Assembly: GCA_031180825.1 (NCBI GenBank)
Contig: JAPSLM010000017.1
Location: forward strand, 1-62,044
From: Paenibacillus sp.
GTDB taxonomy: Bacteria; Bacillota; Bacilli; Paenibacillales; NBRC-103111
Direction of reading: 5' to 3'
DNA: 62,044 nt
Part shown: positions 50,295 to 61,953 of the stretch, one piece after another
Numbering within the stretch: the first letter of the stretch is position 1
Layout: every line of letters begins with the position of its first letter
Position numbers and translations under genes: made by a program
Notes under the pieces: model-generated
What the model saw: only the letters and a program-made list of their open reading frames with translations
What the model was told of the DNA's origin: nothing
Database searches by the model: none

Positions 50295-51167
50295 ATGCAG
50301 GATTATTTAATCAGGGCCACGGCCTACGAAGGAAAAGTGCGAGCGTTTGCCGTCCGAACCACCGGTATTGTGGAGGAGCTGCGCCGCCGTCATCAGACCA
50401 CACCTACCGCGACGGCTGCTTTAGGGCGTACGGCAACAGCTGCTCTGATGATGGGCATCATGCTTAAAGGCGAAGAGAAGCTGACCGTTCAAGTCAAAGG
50501 CGGCGGGCCGATCGGACAGATCGTCGCGGATTCCAACGCTCACGGAGAAGTGCGCGGGTATGTGGACAATCCGGGCGTCGATTTGCCTCTGAATTCGATC
50601 GGCAAGCTGGACGTGGCCGGTGCTGTCGGTACCGACGGTTTTTTGTATGTCATTAAAGACCTCGGGCTCAAAGAACCTTACCGCGGCAGCATCCCGATCG
50701 TTTCCGGCGAGCTCGGCGAAGATTTTACGTATTATTTTGCCAAATCGGAACAAACGCCTTCAGCTGTCGCTTTGGGCGTGTTAGTCGACGTGGATTATAC
50801 CGTGAAGACCGCCGGCGGATTCATCATTCAGTTGCTGCCGGGGTTAACGGATGAAGAGATTGCGCAAATTGAAAAGGAGCTTGCGGCTCTTCCGCCGATT
50901 ACGTCTTTGCTTGACCGCGGGGACCGGCTGGAGGACATCCTCGCCACGCTGCTTCCCGGAGCTGAAGTGCTGGAGCGTCGCGACGACATTCGATTCCAGT
51001 GCAAATGCTCGCGGGAGCGAGTCGAGCAGACTTTAATAAGTCTGGGGCGGCATGAATTGCAGCAAATCCTGGAAGAGGACGGCAAAGCGGAAATCGTGTG
51101 CCATTTTTGCAACGAAGCCTATCGTTTCAACAGGGAAGACCTTGAAGCGATTCTCAAGTCCATATAA
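50295..51167 (+). CDS. hslO: Redox-regulated chaperone Hsp33
   Basis: Holdase switched on by oxidative disulfide formation and zinc release. 290 residues; the C-terminal redox switch has QCKCS near residue 236 and CHFC near 270. MQDYLIRATAYEGKVRAFAV at the N-terminus. ATG seven bases after AAGGAG; the TTG two codons earlier is adjacent to that site. Placed between coaX and the foldase gene as yacC is in B. subtilis. Confidence 0.95.
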   Translation: MQDYLIRATAYEGKVRAFAVRTTGIVEELRRRHQTTPTATAALGRTATAALMMGIMLKGEEKLTVQVKGGGPIGQIVADSNAHGEVRGYVDNPGVDLPLNSIGKLDVAGAVGTDGFLYVIKDLGLKEPYRGSIPIVSGELGEDFTYYFAKSEQTPSAVALGVLVDVDYTVKTAGGFIIQLLPGLTDEEIAQIEKELAALPPITSLLDRGDRLEDILATLLPGAEVLERRDDIRFQCKCSRERVEQTLISLGRHELQQILEEDGKAEIVCHFCNEAYRFNREDLEAILKSI

Positions 51168-51232
51168 AACGACAGGATGGCGAGCAGCCGCCCGGTCTAT
51201 ATATAGAGAGTGATTATACGAGGAGATAGGGT

Positions 51233-52171
51233 ATGCGAAACATTAAAGTATTATGGGGCATGATCGCTGTGTTGCTGGTCGCGGTAGTCATCCTATCCTC
51301 CGTATTAATGGCCCACTCCTTATACCCATCCCCTACCGATAAATATCCGGACCCCCAGAAGCAGGACGGAGAGGCGCAAATTTTGGCCACGATCGGAGAG
51401 AAAAAGATTACGTTAACCGAATTGGAAACGCAGCTGCTGGCGGCGCACGGACGCGAGCTCTTGGACCGCATGGTCGACCGGGAAGTGGTGCGGTTGGAAG
51501 CGAAGGCCTTGGGCATCGATATCGGCGACAATGAGGTGCAGCAGGAACTGAAACGAATGAACCAAGGGTATGAAAGCGAGCAGGAATTTTTAGAAACGAT
51601 GAAAAATCAGCTGGGGTTAACCCCCGATGCGCTCAAAGAGGATGTTTACCATAAACTGCTGGCCGATAAAGTTGCCATTCATAACATCCGGATCGCCGAT
51701 GAAGATGTGCAAGCGTATATTACGGCGCATCCGGAGGAATTTCAGACACGCGTCGAGCTCCGCATTCAGCAGATCGTGACGGCCAGCAGGGAACAGGCCC
51801 AGCGGGCCTTGAACGAGTTGTCCAAAGGAGCCGATTTTGCCCAGGTGGCCAAGGAGCGCTCCCTTGATGATGCGACGCGAGACAGCGGGGGAGACTTGGG
51901 ATGGCTGGAAGAGGACGACCCGTTCGTTCCCGCTCCGGTCATGAAGTCTGCCAAGCGCTTAAAACAAGGGGAAGTCGGAAAGCCCGTCGAAGTCGACGGT
52001 AAATATGTCATCGTAAAGCTGAGAGAGCGCAAAGAAACTTCCAAGGAAGAGCCTGCGGCGGTTCGGGAAAGGGTCCGTAAAGACCTTGCCCTTCGGGAAG
52101 CTCCCCCGATGAAGGAGATGCTGCATACGCTCCGGAACAAGTGGAACGTATCCGTTCAGGCAAATTTCTAG
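51233..52171 (+). CDS. yacD: Membrane-anchored parvulin peptidyl-prolyl isomerase (YacD-like)
   Basis: 312 residues: an uncleaved N-terminal membrane segment (about residues 6-28), a SurA-like helical part and a parvulin domain (about 175-270) with VELRIQQIVTASREQA, DSGGDLGWLEEDD and KPVEVDGKYVIVKLRERK. Unlike the PrsA-like protein at 27070 it has no lipobox Cys. The conserved HIL of active parvulins reads QIV here, so activity is uncertain and a chaperone role is possible. ATG after GAGGAGATAGGGT. Same place as yacD, between hslO and cysK. Confidence 0.88.
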   Translation: MRNIKVLWGMIAVLLVAVVILSSVLMAHSLYPSPTDKYPDPQKQDGEAQILATIGEKKITLTELETQLLAAHGRELLDRMVDREVVRLEAKALGIDIGDNEVQQELKRMNQGYESEQEFLETMKNQLGLTPDALKEDVYHKLLADKVAIHNIRIADEDVQAYITAHPEEFQTRVELRIQQIVTASREQAQRALNELSKGADFAQVAKERSLDDATRDSGGDLGWLEEDDPFVPAPVMKSAKRLKQGEVGKPVEVDGKYVIVKLRERKETSKEEPAAVRERVRKDLALREAPPMKEMLHTLRNKWNVSVQANF

Positions 52172-52191
52172 GAAACGATAGGGAATCCGTA

Positions 52192-52220
52192 TTGACAACC
52201 ATCGTAGGGGTTGATAAGAT
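52192..52220 (+). promoter_or_regulatory. cysK promoter (sigma-A)
   Basis: TTGACA (52192-52197), 17-base spacer, TAAGAT (52215-52220). A TATAAT follows at 52226 but lacks a matching -35. A dyad AATACC / GGATATT (52230 to 52254) lies over the expected start and might bind a regulator such as CymR. Confidence 0.6.
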
Positions 52221-52282
52221 TACAGTATAATACCCACTGAATTACTCGGATATTTCGATGTGAACTTGAGGAGGAGAACCGA

Positions 52283-53221
52283 ATGGCCAGATTAGTGCAA
52301 AGCGTTACGCAATTGATTGGGGACACGCCATTGGTCAAGTTAAACCGTGTCGTGCCGGAGGGCAGCGCGGAAATCTACGTAAAGCTGGAATTCCAAAACC
52401 CCGGCGCCAGCGTAAAAGACCGGATTGCCATTAGCATGATTGAAGTGGCCGAGCAAGAAGGCCGCATCAAGCCGGGCGATACGATCGTCGAGCCGACGAG
52501 CGGAAATACGGGGATCGGTCTGGCCATGGTTGCCGCTGCCAAAGGCTATAAAGCGATTTTGGTTATGCCGGAGACGATGTCCATGGAACGCCGCAATCTG
52601 CTTCGCGCTTACGGTGCACAGCTGGAGCTGACGCCGGGAGCGGAAGGAATGAAGGGCGCCATCAAGCGTGCGGAAGAAATCTTGGCCGAAAATCCGGGTT
52701 ACTTCATGCCTCAGCAGTTCAAGAACCAAGCGAACGTAAAAATTCACCGCGAAACGACCGGGCCGGAAATCGTCGAAGCGATTAACGGACATGACGGCAA
52801 GCTGGACGCTTTCATTGCCGGGATCGGTACGGGCGGAACGATTACGGGCGCAGGCTCGGTGCTCAAGGAGCACTTCCCGCACATTAAAATTTACGCTGTC
52901 GAGCCGACGGCTTCTCCGGTATTGTCCGGAGGCAAACCGGGTCCGCACCGTATTCAAGGGATCGGCGCAGGCTTTGTGCCGGATATTCTCGATACCGGCA
53001 TTTATGACGGCATCATTACGGTAGAGAACGAGGAAGCGTTCGAAACGTCCCGCCGCGTTGCGAAAGAAGAAGGTATTCTGGGCGGCATTTCGTCCGGAGC
53101 AGCCATTTTTGCCGCGCTGAAGGTCGCCAAGGAGCTTGGTCCCGGCAAGCGCGTCGTCGCTGTCGTTCCAAGCAACGGCGAGCGTTATCTGTCCACGCCG
53201 CTGTATCAATTCGAGGATTAA
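52283..53221 (+). CDS. cysK: Cysteine synthase A
   Basis: PLP enzyme making cysteine from O-acetylserine and sulfide. 312 residues; Lys45 in NPGASVKDR forms the Schiff base, [18 protein letters not shown] near 72 binds the substrate, and [15 protein letters not shown] near 178 the phosphate. In B. subtilis CysK also serves as co-factor of the repressor CymR. ATG after GAGGAGGAGAACCG. Own promoter and terminator. Position between yacD and pabB is conserved. Confidence 0.96.
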   Translation: MARLVQSVTQLIGDTPLVKLNRVVPEGSAEIYVKLEFQNPGASVKDRIAISMIEVAEQEGRIKPGDTIVEPTSGNTGIGLAMVAAAKGYKAILVMPETMSMERRNLLRAYGAQLELTPGAEGMKGAIKRAEEILAENPGYFMPQQFKNQANVKIHRETTGPEIVEAINGHDGKLDAFIAGIGTGGTITGAGSVLKEHFPHIKIYAVEPTASPVLSGGKPGPHRIQGIGAGFVPDILDTGIYDGIITVENEEAFETSRRVAKEEGILGGISSGAAIFAALKVAKELGPGKRVVAVVPSNGERYLSTPLYQFED

Positions 53222-53229
53222 TAAGAAAC

Positions 53230-53266
53230 GAGCCTGCTCATCCTGCAAAGGTCGAGCGGGCTTTTA
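53230..53266 (+). terminator. Intrinsic terminator after cysK
   Basis: AGCCTGCTC (53231-53239) pairs with GAGCGGGCT (53254-53262) and is followed by T-rich sequence. Confidence 0.8.
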
Positions 53267-53369
53267 TCATTTCCGAAGCTTTTCCAAATTTCGCCGCTCT
53301 TTTATTCCCCTGCAAATTCAAGTATACTAATCCCAACATGAAACGACGAACGCAAAAGGAGGACGGAAC

Positions 53370-54932
53370 ATGCTCCTGACATCCTATCATCAATGGCAGC
53401 AATGGGCTCAGGACTATACCGTGCTTCCGTATGTTGTCCGATTTTCGTTAGAGCACAGCCGGCCCCTTTCCTGGGCGCCTATTTGGGAGGCGGCGGCTCC
53501 CGGTTCCTTCGTGCTGGAGAGCGGCAAGGGCGGCCGCTACAGCTTTTTTGGCATTCGGCCTGTTTCGGCTATTCAAGGCACCGGTTACGACGCGATCGTT
53601 ACGAAAGAGGATGGCAGCGAAGAGAAGAGGCAGGGAGCCCCGCTGGATCTGGTGAAAAGCTGGCTCGCCCCTTTCCGCTCGCCGGTCGTAGAAGGAGCCC
53701 CGAAATGGATAGGCGGCTGTGTCGGATTTTGGGGTTACGATGTCATCCGTACCATTGAACGGCTGCCGGTCCGGGCGAAAGCCGATTTGCCTGTGCCCGA
53801 TTACGCTTTTGTGCGGGTAAACGAGCTTTGGATTATCGATCATGAAACCGATGAGCTGTTTTGCGCGGTCCACACGGAGCTTTCGGCCCGACAAGCGGAG
53901 AAGCCGGGTTGGCTTGAAGCCCGGTATAAGGAAGCGGAGCGGGCTGCGGCCCGGATGAAGGGCTTGTGGGACCGATTGACGGAGGCTTCTGCCAGTCCGC
54001 TTTTGCAGGAAGAAGCGGACCAGAGGCGGAGGCTGATGGAAGAAGACCGTCTTCAAGTGGATGTCGATGCCATCGAAGGAATATCCGCCGATTTCCCGAG
54101 AGAAGCCTATATGGATGCGGTCCGCAAAATCCGCGATTATATCGGTGCCGGAGACGTGTTTCAAGTGAATCTGTCGGTACGCCAGAACAAACGGCTTGCG
54201 GCCTCGCCCGAAGAGATTTATGAGTGGCTGCGCTTCGTGAATCCCTCGCCTTATATGGGGCTGCTGCGTTTCCGTGATTTTCAGCTTGTATCGGGTTCCC
54301 CCGAGCTGTTGGTTCAGCTTGAACGAGGAACCGTCCGCACCCGCCCGATTGCGGGCACACGTCCGCGCGGCATGAGCCCGGAAGAAGACCGGCAGCTGGC
54401 GGACGAGCTGATCCGTCACGAGAAAGAACGGGCCGAGCATATCATGCTTGTCGATTTGGAGCGTAACGATCTCGGACGAATTTCGACATACGGGACGGTC
54501 AAGGTCAAAGACTTTATGGTCATTGAGTACTATTCCCACGTGATGCATATCGTGTCGGAAATTGAAGGAAAGCTGGCGGAAGGGCGCGATGCCTTCGATG
54601 TCATTGCCGCGACCTTTCCGGGGGGCACGATTACCGGGGCTCCGAAAATCCGCACCATGGAAATTATTGAGGAACTGGAGCCGGTGAGAAGAGGACCATA
54701 TACCGGGTCAATCGGTTGGATTGACTATAACGGCGATATGGAATTTAATATAATCATACGCACGCTCATTACGGCGGGCGGCACGGGATACGTGCAAGCG
54801 GGGGCGGGGATTGTCATCGACTCCATCCCGGAGAAGGAGTACACGGAATCGATTAACAAAGCAAAAGCTATGTGGAAAGCAATCCAATATAGCGAACGAA
54901 ATCCATGCCCCGCGGGAGGTAGATCATCATGA
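53370..54932 (+). CDS. pabB: Aminodeoxychorismate synthase component I
   Basis: With PabA makes 4-amino-4-deoxychorismate for folate. 520 residues, chorismate-binding family; motifs [20 protein letters not shown] near residue 328, [12 protein letters not shown] near 361 and [20 protein letters not shown] near 413. It could be mistaken for trpE, but neighbours pabA-pabC-folP-folB-folK settle the matter. ATG after AAAGGAGGACGG. A weak -10 (TATACT near 53323) precedes it. The stop overlaps the pabA start as ATGA. Confidence 0.94.
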   Translation: MLLTSYHQWQQWAQDYTVLPYVVRFSLEHSRPLSWAPIWEAAAPGSFVLESGKGGRYSFFGIRPVSAIQGTGYDAIVTKEDGSEEKRQGAPLDLVKSWLAPFRSPVVEGAPKWIGGCVGFWGYDVIRTIERLPVRAKADLPVPDYAFVRVNELWIIDHETDELFCAVHTELSARQAEKPGWLEARYKEAERAAARMKGLWDRLTEASASPLLQEEADQRRRLMEEDRLQVDVDAIEGISADFPREAYMDAVRKIRDYIGAGDVFQVNLSVRQNKRLAASPEEIYEWLRFVNPSPYMGLLRFRDFQLVSGSPELLVQLERGTVRTRPIAGTRPRGMSPEEDRQLADELIRHEKERAEHIMLVDLERNDLGRISTYGTVKVKDFMVIEYYSHVMHIVSEIEGKLAEGRDAFDVIAATFPGGTITGAPKIRTMEIIEELEPVRRGPYTGSIGWIDYNGDMEFNIIIRTLITAGGTGYVQAGAGIVIDSIPEKEYTESINKAKAMWKAIQYSERNPCPAGGRSS

Positions 54933-55510
54933 TTTTGGTCATCGACAACTACGATTCGTTTACGTACAATTTGGTGCAGTATTTAGGAGAATTGGGCGAA
55001 AAGATCGAAGTGCGCCGCAACGACGAGATTGATCTGGAGGGAATCGAAGCGTTAAAGCCGAACCATATTCTAATTTCTCCCGGGCCTTGCACGCCCAATG
55101 AAGCGGGAATCAGCCTGGCGCTGATCGAGCGCTTCAAAGGACGGATTCCCATACTCGGCGTCTGCTTAGGCCATCAATCGATCGGACAGGCGTTTGGCGG
55201 CGAAGTGGTTCGCGCGGAGCGGCTGATGCACGGGAAGACGTCGGAAATATTCCATGACGGTCAAGGGATCTTTAAGGACATGCCTTCTCCTTTCACGGCA
55301 ACGAGATACCATTCCTTAATCGTGAAGAAGGAAACATTGCCGGATTGTTTCGTCGTCACGGCCGAAACGGCCGAGGGTGAAATTATGGGATTGCGACATA
55401 AAGAATACCCGATCGAAGGCGTTCAATTCCATCCCGAATCGATTATTACCGATCATGGGCATCAAATGCTGCGCAACTTCTTGAGCGAAACGACTGTGAG
55501 CCAAGCGTGA
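54929..55510 (+). CDS. pabA: Aminodeoxychorismate/anthranilate synthase glutamine amidotransferase
   Basis: Glutaminase subunit that feeds ammonia to PabB, and in B. subtilis (as TrpG/PabA) also to TrpE. 193 residues; [20 protein letters not shown] at the start, the nucleophile Cys in [15 protein letters not shown] near residue 79 and the His-Glu pair in VQFHPESI near 170. Overlaps pabB before it and pabC after it, so synthesis is coupled. Confidence 0.95.
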   Translation: MILVIDNYDSFTYNLVQYLGELGEKIEVRRNDEIDLEGIEALKPNHILISPGPCTPNEAGISLALIERFKGRIPILGVCLGHQSIGQAFGGEVVRAERLMHGKTSEIFHDGQGIFKDMPSPFTATRYHSLIVKKETLPDCFVVTAETAEGEIMGLRHKEYPIEGVQFHPESIITDHGHQMLRNFLSETTVSQA

Positions 55511-56421
55511 AAATCGATTTAAACGGAAACGTTATAGAGGAACAAAAGGCCGTGGTCTCCGTATACGACCACGGTTTTCTTTACGGTATGGGCTTGTTTG
55601 AGACGTTCCGCACCTACGGCGGGCGTCCCTTTTTGCTGGAATGGCATCTGGAACGGCTGGCCGCGGGCTGCCGGGAGCTGGACATTCGCTACGTTCCCGA
55701 TCCGGACGGCTTGCAGCGCCGGATTCGCAGACTGCTTGAAGCTAACGAGTTGACGGACGCCTACTTCCGCTTTACCGTTACGGCGGGCACGGATATTCTC
55801 GGGCTTCCGGCCGGATCGTACGAGCACCCATCGGAAGTGCTTTATGTAAAGCCCTTGCCTCCGTTCGACCCGTCGGTTTATATGAACGGCAAACCGCTGC
55901 AGCTTCTCGAATCGCGTCGAAACTCGCCGGAAGGCACGATTCGACATAAATCGCTGCATTATATGAACAATATTTTGGCAAAACAAGAACTCCGGCACTA
56001 TCCTTGGGCGGCTCAGGCCGAAGGACTCCTGCTGGACGCCCAAGGCTTCTTGTCGGAAGGGATCGTCAGCAATGTATTTTTTGTGCGCGGCGGAGAGCTG
56101 CATACGCCTTCGGCGGATACGGGGCTTCTGCCCGGCATCACGAGACGCTATGTGATAACCTCGGCGCGGAAATCCGGGTTGTCCGTATCGGAGGGGTTAT
56201 ACAGGTGGGAAGATCTTGCCGGAGCGGATGAAGTTTTTTTGACGAATTCAATTCAAGAACTCGTTCCGGTTACGAAGCTGTTCGACCGAAAAGGCAAGGC
56301 GTACATCGTCGGCGACGGCAAAGCAGGTCCTATCACGGCAAAATTATTGTCCCAGTACAGGAACGCTTATTCTATACAAAGCAAAACGGTTGAAGCCAAG
56401 GAGGAAAATTATGAACGTTAG
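55507..56421 (+). CDS. pabC: Aminodeoxychorismate lyase
   Basis: PLP fold-type IV enzyme that releases p-aminobenzoate and pyruvate. 304 residues; [20 protein letters not shown] near residue 20, catalytic Lys in [16 protein letters not shown] near 147, [19 protein letters not shown] and [12 protein letters not shown] near 250. Start is GTG and overlaps the pabA stop. Similar to D-amino acid and branched-chain aminotransferases, but context fixes the assignment. The end overlaps folP. Confidence 0.93.
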   Translation: MKIDLNGNVIEEQKAVVSVYDHGFLYGMGLFETFRTYGGRPFLLEWHLERLAAGCRELDIRYVPDPDGLQRRIRRLLEANELTDAYFRFTVTAGTDILGLPAGSYEHPSEVLYVKPLPPFDPSVYMNGKPLQLLESRRNSPEGTIRHKSLHYMNNILAKQELRHYPWAAQAEGLLLDAQGFLSEGIVSNVFFVRGGELHTPSADTGLLPGITRRYVITSARKSGLSVSEGLYRWEDLAGADEVFLTNSIQELVPVTKLFDRKGKAYIVGDGKAGPITAKLLSQYRNAYSIQSKTVEAKEENYER

Positions 56422-57241
56422 CGTGATGGATTCCAACAAGCTCAAGCAGCTGTTGAGCGGATCGAAGACGGTCGTTATGGGGATTCTCAATGCGACCCCG
56501 GACTCCTTCTCGGACGGAGGCCGGTATATTGATCCGATTGCAGCTGTCGCCCGGGCCCGGGAGATGATCGCGCAGGGAGCCGATTTGATTGACGTGGGCG
56601 GCGAATCGACACGTCCGGGCGCTCCCGCCGTTTCGCTGGAAGAAGAGCTGGAACGTGTCATCCCTGTCATTCGCGCGCTGCGGCAGGCAGGCATCGATAC
56701 GCCGATTTCCATCGACACGTACAAGGCCGAAACGGCGAGACAAGCGATAGCCGCAGGCGCAAGCCTGCTCAACGATATATGGGGATTGCAGAAGGAACCG
56801 GACATGGCCCGCGTAGCTATAGAATACGGCTGTCCGATCGTCCTGATGCATAATCGAACCGAAGCGGTGTATGCTAACTTTATCCAAGATGTGATCGAGG
56901 ATTTGCAGGAAACGGTTCGCCGGGCGCACCATGCGGGAATTCGCGACGAGCAGATTATTTTGGACCCGGGAATCGGATTTGCCAAAACGTACGAGCAAAA
57001 TTTGCAGCTCATGAATCATCTGGACCGGATCGTCTCCTTAGGTTATCCTGTGCTGCTCGGCACATCGCGCAAGAGCATGATCCGCCGTGCACTGAATTTG
57101 CCGCCGGACGACGTGATCGAAGGAACCGCGGCTACCGTTGCGCTCGGCATTGCCCAAGGCTGCCGGTTTGTCAGAGTGCATGACGTGAAAGCCATGAGGC
57201 GTGTGGCCGATATGACCGACGCCATTTTGCAGCACCGATGA
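56411..57241 (+). CDS. folP: Dihydropteroate synthase
   Basis: Condenses p-aminobenzoate with dihydropterin pyrophosphate; target of sulfonamides. 276 residues; VMGILNATPDSFSDGGRY near residue 23, GADLIDVGGESTRPGA near 57, ILDPGIGFAKTYEQN near 185 and GTSRKSMIRR near 217. ATG six bases after AAGGAGG, inside the end of pabC. Known as sul in B. subtilis. Confidence 0.96.
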   Translation: MNVSVMDSNKLKQLLSGSKTVVMGILNATPDSFSDGGRYIDPIAAVARAREMIAQGADLIDVGGESTRPGAPAVSLEEELERVIPVIRALRQAGIDTPISIDTYKAETARQAIAAGASLLNDIWGLQKEPDMARVAIEYGCPIVLMHNRTEAVYANFIQDVIEDLQETVRRAHHAGIRDEQIILDPGIGFAKTYEQNLQLMNHLDRIVSLGYPVLLGTSRKSMIRRALNLPPDDVIEGTAATVALGIAQGCRFVRVHDVKAMRRVADMTDAILQHR

Positions 57242-57287
57242 AGCCGCCGTTTGCATGACGCGGCCGACTTGAAGGAGGAATACGAAG

Positions 57288-57656
57288 TTGGATAAAATGA
57301 TGCTGAAAGGAATGTCCTTTTACGGATACCATGGCGTTTTTCCGGAAGAGAACAAGCTGGGGCAGCGCTACTACGTGGATGTCGAGCTGTACCTTCCGCT
57401 GGACCGGGCGGGCCGCTCCGACCGGGTGGAAGACACCGTGAATTATGCCGAGGTTCATGATCTGATCAAAACGATCGTCGAGCAGAAAACGTTCAAGCTG
57501 GTCGAGGCGCTGGCTGAGCATATTGCATCCGAGGTATTGCGAACTTATACTAGTATAAACGAATTGACCGTTCGCGTCGTCAAGCCGCATCCGCCGGTAG
57601 CCGTTCATTTCGACGGCTTCACGGTCGAAATTCATAGAAAGCGGGAAGCCCGCTGA
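57288..57656 (+). CDS. folB: Dihydroneopterin aldolase
   Basis: Forms 6-hydroxymethyl-dihydropterin from dihydroneopterin. 122 residues with GMSFYGYHGVFPEENKLGQR near residue 8 and VRVVKPHPPVAVHFDG with the conserved KP near 97. Start is TTG, nine bases after AAGGAGG; the ATG three codons later would also work. The stop overlaps the folK start. Confidence 0.94.
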   Translation: MDKMMLKGMSFYGYHGVFPEENKLGQRYYVDVELYLPLDRAGRSDRVEDTVNYAEVHDLIKTIVEQKTFKLVEALAEHIASEVLRTYTSINELTVRVVKPHPPVAVHFDGFTVEIHRKREAR

Positions 57657-58183
57657 TGAACGAAGGAGATGTGCGGTCGGCCACAGCAGCTTGCGAACGT
57701 GCTTACATCGGTCTGGGCTCCAATATCGGAGACAGGGAACGCTTCCTGACGGAAGCCGTTCGCTTGCTTCAGGAGCATCCGCAGATTCGCGTTACCGGTC
57801 AATCGGCCTTGTATGAGACCGAGCCGGTTGGCTATACGGATCAGGACCCCTTTTTAAATATGGCGATCGAGGTGACTACGACGCTCTCCCCGGAACAGCT
57901 GCTGGAGCAGTTGATGGAAACGGAACGGCAGCTTGGCCGCGTCCGCGATATTCGCTGGGGGCCTCGTACCATTGATCTCGATATGCTGATGTACGGCGAC
58001 GTCAGTCGGCAGCAGCCCGAATTGACGCTGCCTCACCCGCGCATGCATGAGCGGGCATTCGTTCTAATCCCTTTGATCGAGGTATTGGAGCTTCATCACC
58101 AGCCGCAGGCTAAGCCTTTACGGGCGTTTTTGGAGCGTGCGGAAGGAAAGGAAGGCGTTACACTTTGGAAAAAAATGCAGTAG
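57656..58183 (+). CDS. folK: 2-amino-4-hydroxy-6-hydroxymethyldihydropteridine pyrophosphokinase
   Basis: Activates the pterin with ATP for FolP. 175 residues; YIGLGSNIGDRERFLTEAVR near residue 15, LYETEPVGYTDQDPFLNMA, RWGPRTIDLDMLMYGD near 100 and LPHPRMHERAFVLIPL. ATG overlaps the folB stop (TGATG). The frame overlaps the next small gene by 19 bases. Confidence 0.95.
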   Translation: MNEGDVRSATAACERAYIGLGSNIGDRERFLTEAVRLLQEHPQIRVTGQSALYETEPVGYTDQDPFLNMAIEVTTTLSPEQLLEQLMETERQLGRVRDIRWGPRTIDLDMLMYGDVSRQQPELTLPHPRMHERAFVLIPLIEVLELHHQPQAKPLRAFLERAEGKEGVTLWKKMQ

Positions 58184-58380
58184 CCCAGCGCATCCGCGCT
58201 TTTCGCAAATTAAAAGGCTTTACCCAAAACGAACTGGCGGAACGATTGGACGTTTCCATCGCCGTACTCGGCTCCATCGAGCGGGGAACGCGCAAGGCGG
58301 ACCCGAAAATCGTCCGTAAAATATGCGAAACGCTGGGGATCGAGCCGGAAGAGCTCTATTTCCAAGCCAGCGGCAAATAA
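58165..58380 (+). CDS. yazB: XRE-family helix-turn-helix protein (YazB-like)
   Basis: 71-residue DNA-binding protein: MEKNAVAQRIRAFRKLKGFT, then the helix-turn-helix FTQNELAERLDVSIAVLGSI (residues about 19-38) and a helical end. The partner DNA and role are unknown. TTG start with GGAAAGGAAGG upstream, within the end of folK. B. subtilis has yazB at the same place between folK and dusB, so translation coupling with the folate operon is conserved. It could be an autoregulator of that operon; this is inference. Confidence 0.9.
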   Translation: MEKNAVAQRIRAFRKLKGFTQNELAERLDVSIAVLGSIERGTRKADPKIVRKICETLGIEPEELYFQASGK

Positions 58381-58408
58381 AACACCCTAACCGGAAAGGA
58401 GAGATACG

Positions 58409-59401
58409 ATGTTAACGATAGGCAATGTCACCGCCCCGAACAAAGTGGTTCTGGCCCCGATGGCCGGGGTTTGCAATCCCGCCTTTCGCTTGATCGCGAA
58501 AGAGTTCGGCTGCGGCCTCGTCTGTGCGGAGATGGTCAGCGACAAGGCCATTCTCCACGGAAATCACCGCACGCTGGAGATGCTGTATGTCGACGAACGG
58601 GAGAAGCCGCTCAGCCTGCAGATTTTCGGCGGCGACACGGAAACGCTCGTCGAAGCGGCCAAATATGTGGACCAGCATACGAATGCGGACATCATCGATA
58701 TCAACATGGGCTGTCCTGTGCCCAAAATTACAAAATGCGACGCGGGGGCGCGTTGGCTGCTGGACCCCGACAAAATCGAGCAGATGGTCTCAACCGTCAG
58801 CCGTGCCGTCAGCAAGCCGCTTACCGTGAAAATGCGGATCGGCTGGGATGATGACCATATTTATGCGGTGCGGAACGCGAAAGCCGTAGAAAACGGCGGC
58901 GGCGCAGCCGTATCCGTTCATGGGCGCACAAGAGTGCAAATGTATACCGGGCATGCGAACTGGGATATCATTAAAGAAGTCAAGGAAGCCGTTTCGATTC
59001 CGGTGATCGGCAACGGGGACGTCTTTACCCCCGAGGATGCGAAGCGGATGCTCGACCAGACCGGCGTCGACGGCGTCATGATCGGCCGTGCTGCGCTGGG
59101 CAACCCGTGGATGCTGTACCGGACCATCCAATATTTGACTAAAGGAGAGCTTCCGCCCGAACCGAGCCCGCAAGAGAAGATCCGCATCGCGATTCTCCAT
59201 TTGGACCGGCTGACGGCGCTGAAGGGCGAAGCGGTAGCGGTCAAGGAAATGCGTAAGCATTTGGCCTGGTATTTGAAGGGGCTGCACGGAGCCGCCCGGA
59301 TCAAAGACGCCATTATGGAGCAGACCAAACGGGACGCTATGGTTCAGCTGCTCACCGACTTTATCGAATCGCTCGAACAACGCGAGGCAACCGTCCACTA
59401 G
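58409..59401 (+). CDS. dusB: tRNA-dihydrouridine synthase DusB
   Basis: FMN enzyme reducing uridines in tRNA D-loops. 330 residues; [20 protein letters not shown] near residue 16, [13 protein letters not shown] with the catalytic Cys near 100, [11 protein letters not shown] near 140, [16 protein letters not shown] near 171 and [14 protein letters not shown] near 205. ATG after AAAGGAGAGATACG. Last gene of the pab-fol-yazB-dusB series; greA follows with its own promoter. Confidence 0.95.
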   Translation: MLTIGNVTAPNKVVLAPMAGVCNPAFRLIAKEFGCGLVCAEMVSDKAILHGNHRTLEMLYVDEREKPLSLQIFGGDTETLVEAAKYVDQHTNADIIDINMGCPVPKITKCDAGARWLLDPDKIEQMVSTVSRAVSKPLTVKMRIGWDDDHIYAVRNAKAVENGGGAAVSVHGRTRVQMYTGHANWDIIKEVKEAVSIPVIGNGDVFTPEDAKRMLDQTGVDGVMIGRAALGNPWMLYRTIQYLTKGELPPEPSPQEKIRIAILHLDRLTALKGEAVAVKEMRKHLAWYLKGLHGAARIKDAIMEQTKRDAMVQLLTDFIESLEQREATVH

Positions 59402-59439
59402 TCCGATTCCATGGACGAAACCGGGCCGTTTGGCTTCAA

Positions 59440-59468
59440 TTGACATTTGAATGGGGTTGCAATATAAT
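59440..59468 (+). promoter_or_regulatory. greA promoter (sigma-A)
   Basis: TTGACA (59440-59445), 17-base spacer, TATAAT (59463-59468). Both hexamers perfect. The leader to the greA start is about 130 bases, without a clear terminator or riboswitch. Confidence 0.88.
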
Positions 59469-59602
59469 CAGTCAATAGTCATTAGCGGCCGACGATTGGT
59501 GGCATCAAGCAGCGTCGCGTTCATATAGTAATTATCAGTGAATTCATACTCGATTGGGCTCGAAATATGAAAAATCTTTCACACGACGGGAGATAGGTAG
59601 TA

Positions 59603-61661
<2,059 letters not shown>

Positions 61662-61677
61662 TTTTTAAACAAACAAG

Positions 61678-61713
61678 ACATGCTTCGGCCTTTGTGGGGA
61701 GGCATGTTTTTTG
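61678..61713 (+). terminator. Intrinsic terminator after lysS
   Basis: ACATGCTTC (61678-61686) pairs with GAGGCATGT (61699-61707), then a T-run. Confidence 0.85.
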
Positions 61714-61751
61714 TTTGCTTTAGAATCATGCCGGCAGGAAGAAAATAACAG

Positions 61752-61780
61752 TTGCAAAGTATAGGAGCGTTTGGTATATT
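61752..61780 (+). promoter_or_regulatory. rrn promoter P1
   Basis: TTGCAA (61752-61757), 17-base spacer, TATATT (61775-61780). Confidence 0.75.
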
Positions 61781-61847
61781 AGTCATTGTCGCTTCTGCGG
61801 TTGAGCTCGAAAGAGCCGGGCATGAAAAAAGAAATTAAAAATAATGC

Positions 61848-61877
61848 TTGCAATCAGCTAGGCAGATGTGGTATATT
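61848..61877 (+). promoter_or_regulatory. rrn promoter P2
   Basis: TTGCAA (61848-61853), 18-base spacer, TATATT (61872-61877). Same hexamers as P1, 97 bases downstream. Confidence 0.8.
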
Positions 61878-61931
61878 AAAGAGGTCGCTTTCGACGGGTT
61901 GTAAAACGAAGTCGAAGCATGACAGTGAAGA

Positions 61932-61953
61932 TTGCCCTTTGAAAACTGAACAT
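61932..61953 (+). promoter_or_regulatory. rRNA leader boxA antitermination region
   Basis: TGCCCTTTGAAAACTGAACA at 61934-61953 is the typical boxA-containing sequence found shortly before 16S genes in Bacilli. The 16S gene itself must begin right of the window. Confidence 0.8.
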
